A DNA stretch of 64,000 nucleotides from Mytilus californianus (GCF_021869535.1 NW_026262690.1:69929995-69993994), one strand, 5' to 3'; numbered from the stretch's first letter, positions 48,946 through 60,533 are shown. Numbers and translations are program-made. Notes: generated by a model not told the origin, from the letters alone.

Positions 48946-49150
48946 ATGAACATTGATATTCCGTCTAACAAAATGCATGATGAAAATGAATATTCTGACA
49001 ACAATATACAGAACAATGCAGGTAATGATCATGTACAAGAGTGAAAATAGATGTTTGTGCTACAGTCTTGCAAAATAAAAAAAAATTCCATGCCGTAAAA
49101 TAAAACCCAAACTCTTGCCCCTCTCCGAAAATCCAATCAGACGGTAGTCC

Positions 49151-49599
49151 TATAGGGAAAACGGTACTATTTATTCTGCCATAGGCGACAATACTAACAT
49201 TTTCTAAATTTACCACTTTTTATAATAAAAACCTGGATAAAACAGTTATGTGTGGTGTTAGTACTTTATTATTCAATTTAAAAATTGAAGCCAAATAGTA
49301 TCATCGGACCAATTTCCAACGGAGCTTGTTTATGTTATCCATGCCCACCCGGCGTCATTTTACACCAAATTTATGAAATTTTGGAAGCCTTTTCGAATAA
49401 TTCTCTAGAAAATATTTCAATAGGTTTTAAAATTTATATTGTAAATATACACACTGCAGTTATTCATAGATAAATAAAAAAATATATTGTACACTTACAT
49501 CCAATCACAGCGCTCCTAATTTGACTTCCTTCACCTGCCTTGGGTACACAAAAGGCCAACCTAATGCTGGGAAAATGTAATAGTACCGTTTTCCCTATA
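49151..49599. mobile_element. 449-bp MITE with 20-bp perfect TIRs and TA ends
   Basis: TATAGGGAAAACGGTACTAT at 49151-49170 is exactly inverted at 49580-49599. TA at both outer ends suits a Tc1/mariner-type TA target, in which case the element itself starts TAGGG. It sits about 415 bp upstream of the dehydrogenase start. CCAAT motifs are seen at about 49133 and 49501. Confidence 0.75.
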
Positions 49600-50012
49600 C
49601 ATCTAATTCTATAACATAAAATATGGTTTCATTCACTGACGTAGCAGCCTGTGGGCAAAAAAGGGGGAGGCAAATGCCCCCTACTTTTTTGCAAAAAAAA
49701 ATGTATATACAAAAAATAAAAACTTCAAGACTGTGAGTTGATAATTTTTTTTTGCTTGTCACTATATGGAGTTCCCCAGCTCCCATCCTCCCCGACTATT
49801 CAATCTACCACTAGTTGTCATGCCGTGACCGGAATATTATCTGTCGAGCCGGATTTGAGGGTCTTTATACTAAAATTGGTTTTACATTTAGAAACTTTTT
49901 GCGACTGGTTTCCTAACTTACTTTCCCTCAGCTCTTTCAGTGATAGACAGCACTATATATAATATGAAATGAAAATATATTTGTTGATGACTTTGTGCAT
50001 TGAATCTCGAGA

Positions 50013-50954
50013 ATGGAACCACCGACATGGTATGTCACAGCTTCAGTAACTTTAGTGGGAATGTATATTACTGCTGTTCTGTTTAGATCGCTTCGTACGA
50101 GGAGATGTAACTCGACTGTGTTACTGCATGGCAAAACATGTATCGTGACTGGTGCAAATACCGGCATAGGACTTCAGACCGCATTAGAGTTAGCTAAACG
50201 CCACGCACGTGTAATAATGGCATGTCGAGATCAAAATAAAGCAAGAAAAGCTATTGAATACGTAAAATCAAGAACAGAAAATGGAAGTTTGGTATTCAGA
50301 CCTTTGGATCTTGCATCTCATGCTTCGGTAAAAGAATTTTGTAGTGGCATTTTAGAAGAAGCGCATTCTTTAAATGTCTTGATAAATAATGCTGGTGTAA
50401 TGGGACATCCTTACCAGGTTTCCGAGGATGGGATAGAAATGCACATGGCAGTAAATCACTTTTCAGTATTTTTATTGACAAATCTGTTGCTTCCAAAGTT
50501 GAAGGAGAATTCTCCAAGTAGAATAGTTTTTGTATCATCAGCTTTACATAAAAGAGGAGAAATTGACTTTGAAAACTTGAAAGGGAAGCAGACAAAAGGG
50601 TATGCCAATAGCAAATTAGCAAATGTATATTTTGCTAGGGAGTTACATGATCGTTTGTCAGGCTCCAAAGTAGATGTGTTCACAGTTCACCCTGGTATGG
50701 TAGATACTGAACTAGCTAGGCATTCAGTGTCAAAATGGCTTTGGAAGCTACTTTATCCTTTAAAATTGCTCTTAATCAAAACAGCCAGTCAGGGGTGCCA
50801 AACAGTTGTACACTGTGCAATTTCTGAGGAATTGGAAGGGAAATCAGGTGGCTATTTTGGCAGCTGTGTACAGGAACCATGGCCTGATGTTTCATCATGC
50901 AAAGAAACTCAACTTAAAATATGGAAAAATAGCAAAGAAATAACTGGACTTTAA
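50013..50954 (+). CDS. Short-chain dehydrogenase, retinol dehydrogenase 11-14 type
   Basis: NAD(P)-dependent oxidoreductase of the classical SDR fold, probably a membrane-anchored retinal/retinol or lipid-aldehyde reductase by similarity to RDH11-14; the substrate cannot be read from sequence. 313 residues, usual family length. A hydrophobic N-terminal anchor spans about 9-25; the cofactor loop TGANTGIG is at 46-53; ACRD at 70-73 has the Arg that favours NADP; NNAG at 125-128; the catalytic set is S175/S176, Y197 and K201 (YANSK); HPGMV follows at 226-230 and GGYFG near the C-terminus. The start has a fitting anchor right behind it and the frame is complete without introns, unlike the neighbouring genes. 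AATAAA lies at 50983, 29 bp after the stop. It is divergent from spastin. Confidence 0.94.
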   Translation: MEPPTWYVTASVTLVGMYITAVLFRSLRTRRCNSTVLLHGKTCIVTGANTGIGLQTALELAKRHARVIMACRDQNKARKAIEYVKSRTENGSLVFRPLDLASHASVKEFCSGILEEAHSLNVLINNAGVMGHPYQVSEDGIEMHMAVNHFSVFLLTNLLLPKLKENSPSRIVFVSSALHKRGEIDFENLKGKQTKGYANSKLANVYFARELHDRLSGSKVDVFTVHPGMVDTELARHSVSKWLWKLLYPLKLLLIKTASQGCQTVVHCAISEELEGKSGGYFGSCVQEPWPDVSSCKETQLKIWKNSKEITGL

Positions 50955-50982
50955 AATTGAACAAGAACTTGTTATAATTTCA

Positions 50983-50988
50983 AATAAA
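50983..50988 (+). terminator. Polyadenylation signal AATAAA of the dehydrogenase gene
   Basis: Canonical hexamer 29 bp after the TAA stop, followed by a T/G-rich stretch (gtcttgttct) as expected downstream. Confidence 0.75.
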
Positions 50989-50999
50989 AGTCTTGTTCT

Positions 51000-53020
51000 C
51001 AATATAGTGCATGAATGAAATATTTGCTGCTGGACATCAAACAAGCAACAAATAGAACAAGCAATCAATAAGAAGTTTTATTTTTTTGTGTGAAAACTGG
51101 TCACTTTGATCTACCTAAATAAGAATACTTTACATACAATGACATATTTTAATAGATTGATTATTTAATGTGTTTAAAGTCTTTATAATTGCATCTGACA
51201 GTTTGTATGTTAATTTTGTTATGATTTCTATGTTTACGCTGAACTGAAAAACTGTATCTGACATTGAAATTTTCACAATATTTGTACAAAAATTATAATG
51301 AAAACATTTTGGACATTTGAAACAACAAAATGGTTAAAGTTATCTTGATTTTGGCACAACTGTCAAAATAATTAAGAAAAAGTTGATGCATACCACAATA
51401 TCACAGATAAAAAACCTAAGTCATTTGGTGTACTTTTGCCAACATGGCCAATGGCAATGTATTGAATAATGTATTGTTTTTAATCTGATTTTCTATCATT
51501 ATTTTACTAAGTTATTAAATGTTTTGAAATACAGTTCATGTATCTTAGTAGTGGAATCCACAATATGGATCTTGCCTATACACAAAACAAAAACGTGGTC
51601 CTGAATATCTTATTTGTATGCCTTCTTTGATAGGAATCAGAAGGCCTTTGATAAATGAATCTTCAGGGAATTAAATTGGAGTGAATTAAGGGGACAATTT
51701 AAGTCCAAACTTATTCAGAATATTTATAAATGATTGCCAAATTCTATAGAAATGTTTCCTGTTTTTTATTGAAAAGGCAATTCACTGCTTGATATATATG
51801 CTGAAATCATTTGATTGTCAACACTAGTATTAAGGCTATTTAAAATAGATATGCTTATGAAATACCTGTACATTTTGTACCATGATAAATAACATTCAAT
51901 ATACAGCATGTACAGAGAAAAAACAAATATTTTGTTTATTAGTGGAAAGACAATTCACTGCTTGATAAACATATATATATAATTATGTAGAAATAGTTTT
52001 ATTGTCAACTCCTGTATTAAGGCTAGTTAACAATAGATGTGCTTATTAGATACATGTAAATTTTGTACCATGATGACTAGCATTCAATATACAGAAAAAA
52101 ACAAATGTTTTGATGAAACAGGAAAATTATTACTTATTAAATTAATTCTATTGTTCATAAACAGTTTTTGTCAGGAGACACATGGTGTTCAAGTGAAGGT
52201 TAATTAATTGGTACTTCAATTTGTCTGGTATATTTAAATATGATCAAAATAAATTGCAGAATAAGCCAAGATGATGAAAGCTTACTACAAAAGATTTCTT
52301 TTGTCTGAATTAAGAAATAATATTTTAAAAGTGCATCTTTGACTACAATATCAAACCAATATTCCTTAAATCTGTGCAGTAGACTAGTCAACACATAACA
52401 ATTTACAGATGGTAACTGGATAGTTGGCACTGCATACAGATCCTCCCTGAACGGCACAATAAATGAGGGAAAAAAATGCATAAATTGTTTGGTTTTCTTG
52501 TATTTCAATGGTTCAAAATAGTGTACTTTGAGGGACAAAATAAAACAAACATGTAATAAAATAATTATTATTGCTAATTTTTCATCCGTAGAAATATGTT
52601 GCAAAAAATGGGATATTGAAGTTATCATTAAAAAAAACATGACCAAGCAAGGACTATATTATACAGGGTGTCTACAAAGTCTGGAATCAAAATTTTACCA
52701 ATTCTTTCCCCAAGAGCCCCAATATACAGAAGAAAAAAACTTTTGGTAACATTTACATTTGGAAGAAATTACGTTTTTTCTAAAAATTACTTTTTTCAGG
52801 TGGCCTTAAAATTATTTCAATCATTCAAGGGAAACTAAAGTAACCTCTAGAAATAATTTTAATATATCTATATATTTTATATAGTATCAGTGACCATGGA
52901 ATTTAGGCCTATTGACCCTAAGGTCAGTATGCTTAATTAGTTTCCTTTCGTGTGTCTTCATTCCAATCAAGAAAGGGAATCTAACCATTTTCTTCAGGCA
53001 CACAGACAGAAAGAATGTTT
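51000..53020. other. Gene-free AT-rich stretch
   Basis: Two loosely repeated blocks are visible at about 51775-51920 and 51950-52110 ('gacaattcactgcttgata', 'tattaaggcta', 'ttgtaccatgat', 'attcaatatacag'). At 52660 'tacagggtgtctacaaagtc' resembles a transposon end, but no partner was found. No coding exon seen. Confidence 0.5.
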
Positions 53021-53029
53021 ACTATATTC

Positions 53030-53372
53030 TATATACAGCATCTGTTAAATCATTGATATATATAATAAAAAGATGACGCACTAGTACTCTGCCTTGGTGT
53101 AATCCACTTGTAACATTTTGTCATTCAGATTTCCCCCATTTAGCGACAACTTATTCAAGTTATTGTATACGTTCAGTTAAGAAGTCGTTTAATCATCCCA
53201 ACATGGGTCCATGGATACCGGCATCTTCGCTAGCCAAGAGTTACGATCCAGTATCTTAAGAGGGGAGTGGATCGTATTCATTGGTTAGCGAAGATGGGAT
53301 ACCGGATGTATACAGGGTTTTTGATAATCTTTTATGAGACATTTTATCGAAAGCTCTTGCAAATCGAAGTAT
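53030..53372 (-). pseudogene. Non-LTR reverse transcriptase remnant, downstream piece
   Basis: Minus-strand translation with stops and frame breaks reads through FDKMSHKRLSKTLY, then KWGKSE and VTSGLHQGRVLVRHLFIIYI plus NDL, the RT core preceding the catalytic motif in CR1/jockey-like elements. It is interrupted by a hairpin at 53212-53312. Other pieces of what appears to be the same element are at 55858-55925 and 57030-57570. Confidence 0.7.
53212..53312. repeat. About 100-bp hairpin element inside the RT remnant
   Basis: ataccggcatcttcgctagc with gttacgatcc pairs with ggatcgtattcattggttag and cgaagatgggataccgg. Arms are about 35 bp around a 25-bp loop. Confidence 0.8.
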
Positions 53373-53375
53373 ATA

Positions 53376-54693
53376 CACCACTGCAAATAGAAACGATCAA
53401 CTAGACAAATCAAATTACAGACCAGTCAGTCTTGCATATTTTTTCCAAATCCTTTAAAAAGTTTTTTAGCTACAACTTGCTGATTATTCTGATTTAATCC
53501 ATATCTTTGAGTTATCTGTCGTACCCATGGATGTCAAACCACACTACTTAGACTGCTTGAAGATTAACTGATAAAAACCTTTATATTGCTGCTGTTCAAG
53601 TTGATGGACCATTTAAAGGCTTTTGACTGCTACCACATGAAATTTTGCCTGATTAATTGTCGGCATATGTGTTTCGGCGCAGTCTGTTTCTCTTCTAAAA
53701 TCGTACTTGTCAGATAGAAAGCAACAGATTCAATTAAGTGATCTTAAATTTCGTTCTTAGTAGCTGGGCTGATATCAAAAAGACCTTTGCCAACATTTTT
53801 ATATAAATGAAAAATTTTATTTATCAAAAAGGGATCACTGTACAATTAATTATATGCAAATGATAATACCTAGCTTTCATTTTATAGTCCTGATTATAAT
53901 ACTTTAATTTCAACATTGGAATAATATGGGTCACTTCAACTAATAGATTGGGTCAGGGTGAATAAGATGCAAGCAAACCCTGATAAGTTTCAAGTTTTGG
54001 CTGTTGGTAAAACACTTATAGTAAAAATCCTTGTATTCATATTCAAAACACTTTTATGTGAAACTATAGTTAAATTACTTGGTATATAGATTATCAACTA
54101 AATTTTGACGTACATATAAGTAAGATTTACAGGAAGGCATCCAAGCAACTAAATATCCTCATACGTTTAGGAACCTTTTTGAACAAACTGGCTAAATTAA
54201 GCATTTTTCGTTCATTTATCTTGAGTAATTTCAACTTTTGCCCTTTGGCGTGGCATTTGTGCACAGAGAATAATTAAAAAAAAAAGAAGGAAAAAGTGCA
54301 AGTAAAAGCACTCCGTTTTGTATATGCGAGAATTTCTCTTGTATGAAAATTTACTAGAAAAAGTGGAGATGCCTTCTCTGCAGGTCAGAAAAATGATAAC
54401 AATGGCGATTGAAACTTTTAAAATTGTTAATAACTTATCACCTGTATGTTTACACGACTTATTAAAGGTAAAACTATCGAAATATTCTTTCAGATATAGC
54501 AATATATTGGATACTCCACAATAAAAAAACTGCTACTTACAGTAAGAAAAGTTTCAAATATGCTGCTGTTACATTGTGGAACAGTATTTCATAGTTGAGT
54601 CTTTTACAGTCCTGGAATGGCTCGGAATGTCGCTGTTTTGTATGTAGACAAGCTTTCATTTTATTTCACTGTGCTCGTTTTACATTACTTTGC
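53376..54693 (+). pseudogene. Non-LTR retrotransposon RT, degenerate, plus strand
   Basis: Broken frames read NYRPVSL at about 53413, CLPHEILPD, ANPDKFQVLAVGK and then IFRSFILSNFNFCPLAWHLC and LEKVEMPSLQVRKMITMAIE, the RT and post-RT (thumb/C-terminal) blocks of CR1/jockey-type elements. The terminal 'ETFKIVNNLSPVCLHDLLK' part is the best-preserved piece. The element resumes at 55658 after an insertion. Confidence 0.8.
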
Positions 54694-55657
54694 TTTTTAG
54701 CTCACTTGGCCCATTTGCTTTTCTCATCACTTCGCGTCCATCGTCCGTCGTCGTTTGTTAACTTTTACAAACATCTACTCTGAAACTGCTGGGCCCAATT
54801 TAACCAAACTTGGCCACAATCATCATTGGGGTATCTAGTTTTAAAAATGTGTCATATGACCCCCCTCCTTGCAAACCAAGATGGCCGACATACTAGTAGC
54901 TAAAATGGAAAATAGGGGTAAAATGCAAGTTTTGTCTATTTTTTTGAAAACTGTTATACTTAGAAAATAGAGAAAATCTGACAGGAGTAGAAACGTTCAG
55001 AATTAATGGTGAGCTCTACCAATTGTCCATATAGGTCAAAACTGTCAGACGACTTCTTACTGCAGTTGTTGCCCTTAAATGACAAATATATTACCATTTT
55101 TTTTTTTTTCATTTTTGCCTTTTATCTTGAAAACTATAATAGATAAAGAGAAACTTTAAATTGCAAAAATGATCAGCAAGACCAATTCAACAAACAAGTC
55201 CTCATGGTCAAAATCGTCAGTCGACTCCTAAGATCTACAAATAAGACAATCCAGAGGAAATTGACGGTCCAACAACTCCTTATTGGAGTTATTGCCCTTT
55301 ATTGACGATTTTACCATTTTTTTGCGTTTTTCCTTAATGATAAAAATTTTAATAGATGAATAGACACTTTAAATATCAAAAATGATCAGCAAGGCATTAT
55401 CAACTAACAAGTCAAATTTTGCCGATATAGTTAGTAGCCGCTATTTATAGGATTGATTGCCCTTAAATGAGGATTTATTTTACCCTCCTTTAGATTTTGA
55501 GCAAAACCTAAAGAAGATAGAGAGAAACTAAACAGACTAAAAGATCTGCAATACAAGATCAACAAAACAGATTTTTGTCATAATGTTGGAGAGTGTCCTT
55601 TGTTGAAAATGCACAGAGACCAAGGTGAGCGACACATGCTCTTTAGAGCCTCTAGTT
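54694..55657 (-). mobile_element. 'agctcacttggccc' dispersed element inserted in the retrotransposon
   Basis: Starts ttttagctcacttggcccat with the (GTC)n stretch, and ends gaccaaggtgagcgacacat, gctctttagagcctctagt. Inverted relative to 22459-23164. The flanks ctttgc and atagttatgcta belong to the same retroelement 3' region, so this is a nested, younger insertion. Confidence 0.8.
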
Positions 55658-55853
55658 TATAGTTATGCTAGCATTTATAGTTTGCTCTGCAATGCTTGTG
55701 TTTTGTCTACTTTTGTGTGCGCTTCCCTATTTTTAGTTTGCTTGCATGATTGTGCTTTTTATATTGTGTATGTTTGTATGTATTCGGTTAAAAGTTCTAT
55801 AGAGCTTATGTTTCGTAGTTTGTAACTATACTGAATCTAAATAAAGCTTTCTT
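55658..55853 (+). mobile_element. 3' tail of the plus-strand non-LTR element
   Basis: T-rich untranslated tail running to ctaaataaagctttcttatt. It contains an AATAAA and ends where the minus-strand RT remnant resumes. Confidence 0.6.
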
Positions 55854-55857
55854 ATTG

Positions 55858-55925
55858 TATCCCAGGATATACCATTTTCCATAAATAGTGACCAGTCTTC
55901 CATGTCATTGAGCAACTGTAAAATG
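55858..55925 (-). pseudogene. RT remnant, middle piece
   Basis: The minus strand reads LLNDMEDWSLFMENGISWD, matching the RT stretch that normally precedes the FDKAFD block found at 53340-53370. The gap between them is filled by the plus-strand retroelement. Confidence 0.6.
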
Positions 55926-57010
55926 AGGGTATGAATGCCCTTTACCGTCAGGCGTCAAACGGTCATTTTCGGCTACCGTTAGCGTCAAATTGGTTAAAAT
56001 TTTACCGTGATTCGTCAACATATCCTTATCGTGATTCGTCAGAGGTCTCAAATAATTATCGTTACCGTTATTTTTGGAAAAAAATTAACGTGATTCGTCA
56101 AAATCTGTCGATTTTTACATCGCGATGACCTTGAGGTCATTCCGATGTATTGCTATCGCCTAGATTTCCATTATGTAAATTATTTTTGGGTTTGTAACCG
56201 ATCTATAAACATGATAAATATGCGCACATAAACGAGTGCAAAATAACATTCCTTGTCATTTGATATAAATACATCTCTTCAATGAATACTGATAAAAATA
56301 TTTTTGTTTACAACATAAATTAATAATGTGAAAATGTTTTGTAGTTAGATATATATATATATAAGTAAAAAATCATTGATAATATCAATGCACACGTACC
56401 GAAAAATTGTGTTAAAGCATGCGGAAGAATATCTCAAAGAACGTTTTGCGACAGGACCGGTAACTCTGTAATTGTTTTTGCTGGAAAATATGAATGCCTA
56501 CTCGTATCCAATCTTAGAAAAATCGAATTTTTACAGAAAAGTGTCCACCATGCACTTGCATTGCACTATTATTGGAACAGTAGAATAGAATGATATACAA
56601 ACGGATGCAAATCATATATATATGTAACTGTTATTTTAATATAATATATAACAACAAATCAGTGTATACTGATTTGTATCACTACAATATAATAGTTATT
56701 ACGGTGAAGTTGAATTTCCTGTCATTTATTCATCATACTCGCACGCACTTGTCTAGAAAAAAATATATCTCTGTACATTAACCTCAGTTTCAGGTAAAGA
56801 GATATGTTGTTTTTTTTCTGAGACAAGTGCTTTTGACCATCCTCAAGAACTTGTGGTCATCCGATGTTCAGTACTTCAGTACTTTGATTTTTATCGTCTT
56901 GAAGAAAGTCTTCATTTTATCGTCATGCACCAAAAATTATCGTTAACGTCAGTTATTTGGCAAGATTTTTTTACCGTTAATCGTCATGAAGGTACCCCCA
57001 TTACATCCCT
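55926..57010. repeat. 'accgtnattcgtca' repeat, split by a TIR element
   Basis: Degenerate units of 'taccgttatcgtca' and 'accgtgattcgtca' type lie at 55945-56108 and again at 56900-56990 ('ttaccgttaatcgtcatgaa'). The TIR element at 56112-56893 is inserted between the two parts. Confidence 0.7.
56112..56893 (+). mobile_element. TIR element X, copy 1
   Basis: Ends tttttacatcgcgatgacc and ...ggtcatccgatgttcagta are inverted around ACATCG-GATGACC. Interior shares gatctataaacatgataaat, gagtgcaaaataacatt and 'ctgagacaagtgc' with copy 2 at 59010-60034. No transposase seen. Confidence 0.75.
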
Positions 57011-57029
57011 CTAAAATACATGATCTTTC

Positions 57030-57570
57030 ATAACGAATGTCGAATTAGATATTAAACTCCTCGAAATTAAGTTATTAATGACAATTATTTTGCTTACGAC
57101 TAATCTTTTCTAAAGTTTGCATACAATTGAAGTTAAACGGCTGACTCGCCTGTAGTTTCCAGCAACTTTGGTGTTTAAAAGGTGGAGTTACTCTAGCATC
57201 TTTCCATTCTTTGGGACTATTACCATACAGTGTCAGTGGACTTTTGAAGTGTCAAAGTCAAAGGTTTCACGTTTGAAAAACTTTTTTGTCATAATCTTCA
57301 CAATCAAAGGATGAATATTATTCGGCCCCATAGACTTACTTCCATTTAATAAAAGAAGATATTTTTAAACTGAGCATTGCTCTACCATAATTAAAATATT
57401 CTAATGGCGATTCTAAATTTCTGTAATATCAGGTACATTATTGGGATTTTCAGCAGTAAATACACTAGTGAAAAAGTCATTTAATACTGTAGCTTTTTCC
57501 TTAACAGAAATAGTTAAGTTCCCATCAGGTTTTGTGAGGTTTGATATTGAAGATTTAGATTTAATATAAA
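57030..57570 (-). pseudogene. RT remnant, upstream piece
   Basis: The minus strand reads NDFFTSVFTAENPNNVPDI, then GPNNIHPLIVK and NYRRVSRLTSIVCKL with frame breaks, i.e. the start of a CR1/jockey-type RT domain. It is upstream of the pieces at 55858 and 53030 in the same orientation. Confidence 0.75.
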
Positions 57571-57574
57571 AATA

Positions 57575-57830
57575 AGAAGATGTGGTATCTATGATTGCTA
57601 TTCAGACAACTCTCCAGCAGAGACCAAATGACATAGATGTTATCATCTATTATAGGTCATCGTACGGCCTTCAGCAATGAGCAAAATCCATACCGCATAG
57701 TAAGCTTGAAAAAAGCAACGAAAATACAAATGTAAAACAATTCAAACGAGAAAACTAACGACCTTGTTTATGTATAAAACAATAAACGAACAAAAAAAGA
57801 TATACAGCAACAAACGACTAATGTAGATTC
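57575..57830 (+). repeat. Dispersed repeat, 'ccgtacggccttca' family
   Basis: Runs from agaagatgtggtatctatga through aactctccagcagagaccaa, gtcatcgtacggccttcagc and gaaaactaacgacctt to acaacaaacgacta. Second member with readable order is at 10385-10620. Confidence 0.8.
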
Positions 57831-57939
57831 TTATTTCTACTTCATCATGGTGATTCTATATTTTACTCATTCAGCTTTCAAACAACATAAATAAACAAAA
57901 TCAAGGGAGCGTCATTCAATTATCTATATAGACGTATCT

Positions 57940-58180
57940 TCATAGACGATCCGAGTTGTCTTTTTCGTAATTTGTATACTCAAAATCGGCATCAAAGATT
58001 TATTAGAGACTTCTCTTCAGACACAGTCTTTTTCATTAAATCATTTATTTCGTCAAAACTCTAATTATGTACTTATTCTGAGTTGGCATTATAGACGGTC
58101 CGAGTTGGCATTATAGACGGTCCGAGTTGACTTTATAGACGGTCCGAGTTGACTTATTGACGGTCCGAGTTGTCTTTTTT
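57940..58180 (+). repeat. 22-bp tandem repeat 'agacggtccgagttg'
   Basis: Four consecutive units at 58085-58175 and one diverged unit at about 57948 (agacgatccgagttgtc). Confidence 0.85.
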
Positions 58181-58382
58181 GTAGACTCTCACTTGTAAAT
58201 TACATTCCTAATCCTAAGCAAAAGCTTATATCCTGCTTGGTTGTAGATATTTTAAAGTACACGGATATTGATTGATCCGAATCGCAATTAAACACATTTA
58301 TAACGAAACAATTTCGAAGTATATATTTTTTGTTATTAAAATTTAAAAAATACAAAAAATCACGAAATCATTTATGCAATAA

Positions 58383-58590
58383 ATCTGTGTTGATCAGCAT
58401 AATGACAGAATAAAAAGAAAATGCTGTGTGATATTTTTCGTTTTACTTTGTCAAGAGGGATGAAATATTCCAAATTAAAACATAAATGACTTGAAAGGAT
58501 TGATTTTTGCAAGGAATTGTATATTTTCCATTCCTTTTAAATATACAATTCCCTGATTTGTATTAAAATAAACATATTCTTCGTATTCTT
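58383..58590 (+). repeat. Partial copy of element X interior
   Basis: cataatgacagaataaaaag, atgacttgaaaggattgatt and gtatattttccattcctttt reappear inverted at 59590-59790, inside copy 2 of element X. Confidence 0.8.
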
Positions 58591-58628
58591 CTTCTATCAC
58601 TATTTTGTCAGAGACATATAGAGAATAT

Positions 58629-58756
58629 CATATGGCTTTTTTCAATATTACACCTGTATCAACCCGAAACACCAATATTATCCCTAGAGCTCTGCTCGAG
58701 GGATTATATTGGTTGGGGGTTGATACGGTGTGTGATATTGAAAAAGCCATATATAC
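58629..58756. repeat. About 60-bp-arm hairpin
   Basis: atggcttttttcaatatta, tgtatcaacccgaaacacca and attatccctagagctc pair with gagggattatattggttggg and gttgatacggtgtgtgatat. Centre near 58693. Confidence 0.85.
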
Positions 58757-59009
58757 ACTTTATTATATAGATGTACCTCAAGAACAGCTAATCTCTCTTG
58801 TGTATTTTTCACGAGACATGACGTAATACATATTATGATTTTGTAACCGTGATTGATATCGATTACGCGGTCCGTCATGCATACAGATTAGGGGTTTGAT
58901 AAATCCTTTGCAACCGTGACTGATATCGATATCATCACGGATGGCTGATACAGCACGATTGTCATCAATTGTATTACACATACAATTTACCTGTATTTGC
59001 TTCTAAGTA

Positions 59010-60034
59010 TATAATATCAAAGTACTGAAGTACTGAACATCGGATGACTGCAAGTTTTTGTGGATGGTCACAAGCACTTGTCTCAGAAAAAAAATCACAT
59101 CTCTATACCTGAAAGTGAGGTTAATGTACAGATATAATTTTTTTTCTTGGACAAGTTCGTGCGTGGATGATAAAAAAATGACAGGGAATTCAACCTCACC
59201 GTAATAAATATGATATTGAAGTGATACAAATCAGTATACTCTGGTTTGTTGTTATATATTATATTAATATTTGTATATTACAGTTACATATGTATATATA
59301 ATTTTCATCCATTTGTATATCATTCTATTCTACTATTCTAATAATAGTGCAGTGCAAGTGCATGGTGGACACTCTTCTGTAATGATTCGTTTTTTCTAAT
59401 AGATTGGATTTGCGTAGGCATTCATATTTTCCTGCCAAACTTTCAATCTCCCATGCAGAGTTATCGGTCCTTGAGAGAGAGCTCTGCATGGGAGATTGCA
59501 AACGTTCTTGAGGTATTCTTCCGCATGCGTTAACACACATTTTCTGTACGTGTGCATATATATTGAAGATTTTTTACTTATACATATATTACTAATATGT
59601 TTATTTTAATACAAATCAGGGAAATTCAATTGTATACTTAAAAGGAATGGAAAATATACAATTCCTTGTACAAATCAATCCTTTCAAGTCATTTATGTTT
59701 TAATTTGGAATATTGGAATATTTCATCCCTGTTAACAAAGTAAAACCAAAAATATCACACAGCATTTTCTTTTTATTCTGTCATTATGCGACGCCAAAAC
59801 ATTTTCATATTATTAACTTATGTTATAAAAAAAATATTTTTAGGAGTATCCATTGAAAAAATGAATTTATAACAAGCGATAAGAAATGTTATTTTGCACT
59901 CGATAATGTCCTCGTATTTATCATGTTTATAGATCCATTACAATCCCAACACGAAAGTTACGTAATGGAAATCTAGGCGACAGCAATACACCGGAATGCC
60001 GGCCTCACGGTCGTCCGATGTAAAAATGTATTAT
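59010..60034 (-). mobile_element. TIR element X, copy 2
   Basis: Inverted relative to 56112-56893, with the same ends and the shared flank 'tcagtacttcagtactttga'. It is about 200 bp longer because it carries the 59590-59790 block that copy 1 lacks. Confidence 0.75.
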
Positions 60035-60082
60035 ATGTCTCTGGTAGTGTTAAGTGGTATTAAAATAGAAAATTGAATATTC

Positions 60083-60116
60083 AATCATAGATATAATGGC
60101 TATTATATCTATGATT
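60083..60116. repeat. Perfect hairpin, 15-bp arms
   Basis: aatcatagatataat, loop ggct, attatatctatgatt. Confidence 0.95.
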
Positions 60117-60533
60117 CAATGCAACAATGAAAACAAATATCGAAATCCTGCAATTTTTTTTACGTGTGCATGCTAAAAAAAATCTTGGTAGAGGGGTCTA
60201 AATACAGCACAAACAACATTTTCCAAAAGACCAAAAAAGTGAAAAAGTATATTTAAACAAAACGGGTTTGACTAACAGGTCGAACAACGGATGTGCTTAA
60301 ACCCTGCTGACTGCCATTGGCGATTGCCAAATAAACGGATCACAAGATGTAACAAAATGGATCTTTATTATTAATTTAATACCAAACAGAAAACAATCAA
60401 CTTGCGGAAAAGATGGTATACCGCAAACATGCATGAGGTGCAAAAAATTGTACACCGCATATCGGATTTCGACAATTAATGTCTCTTCAGTGATGTTAGG
60501 AATCGAAACGGTATTTGGAAGGCCATATAATTT

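Noticed and set aside
52660..52700. Mariner-type end 'tacagggtgtctacaaagtc'
   Set aside because: No inverted partner or target duplication could be found nearby.
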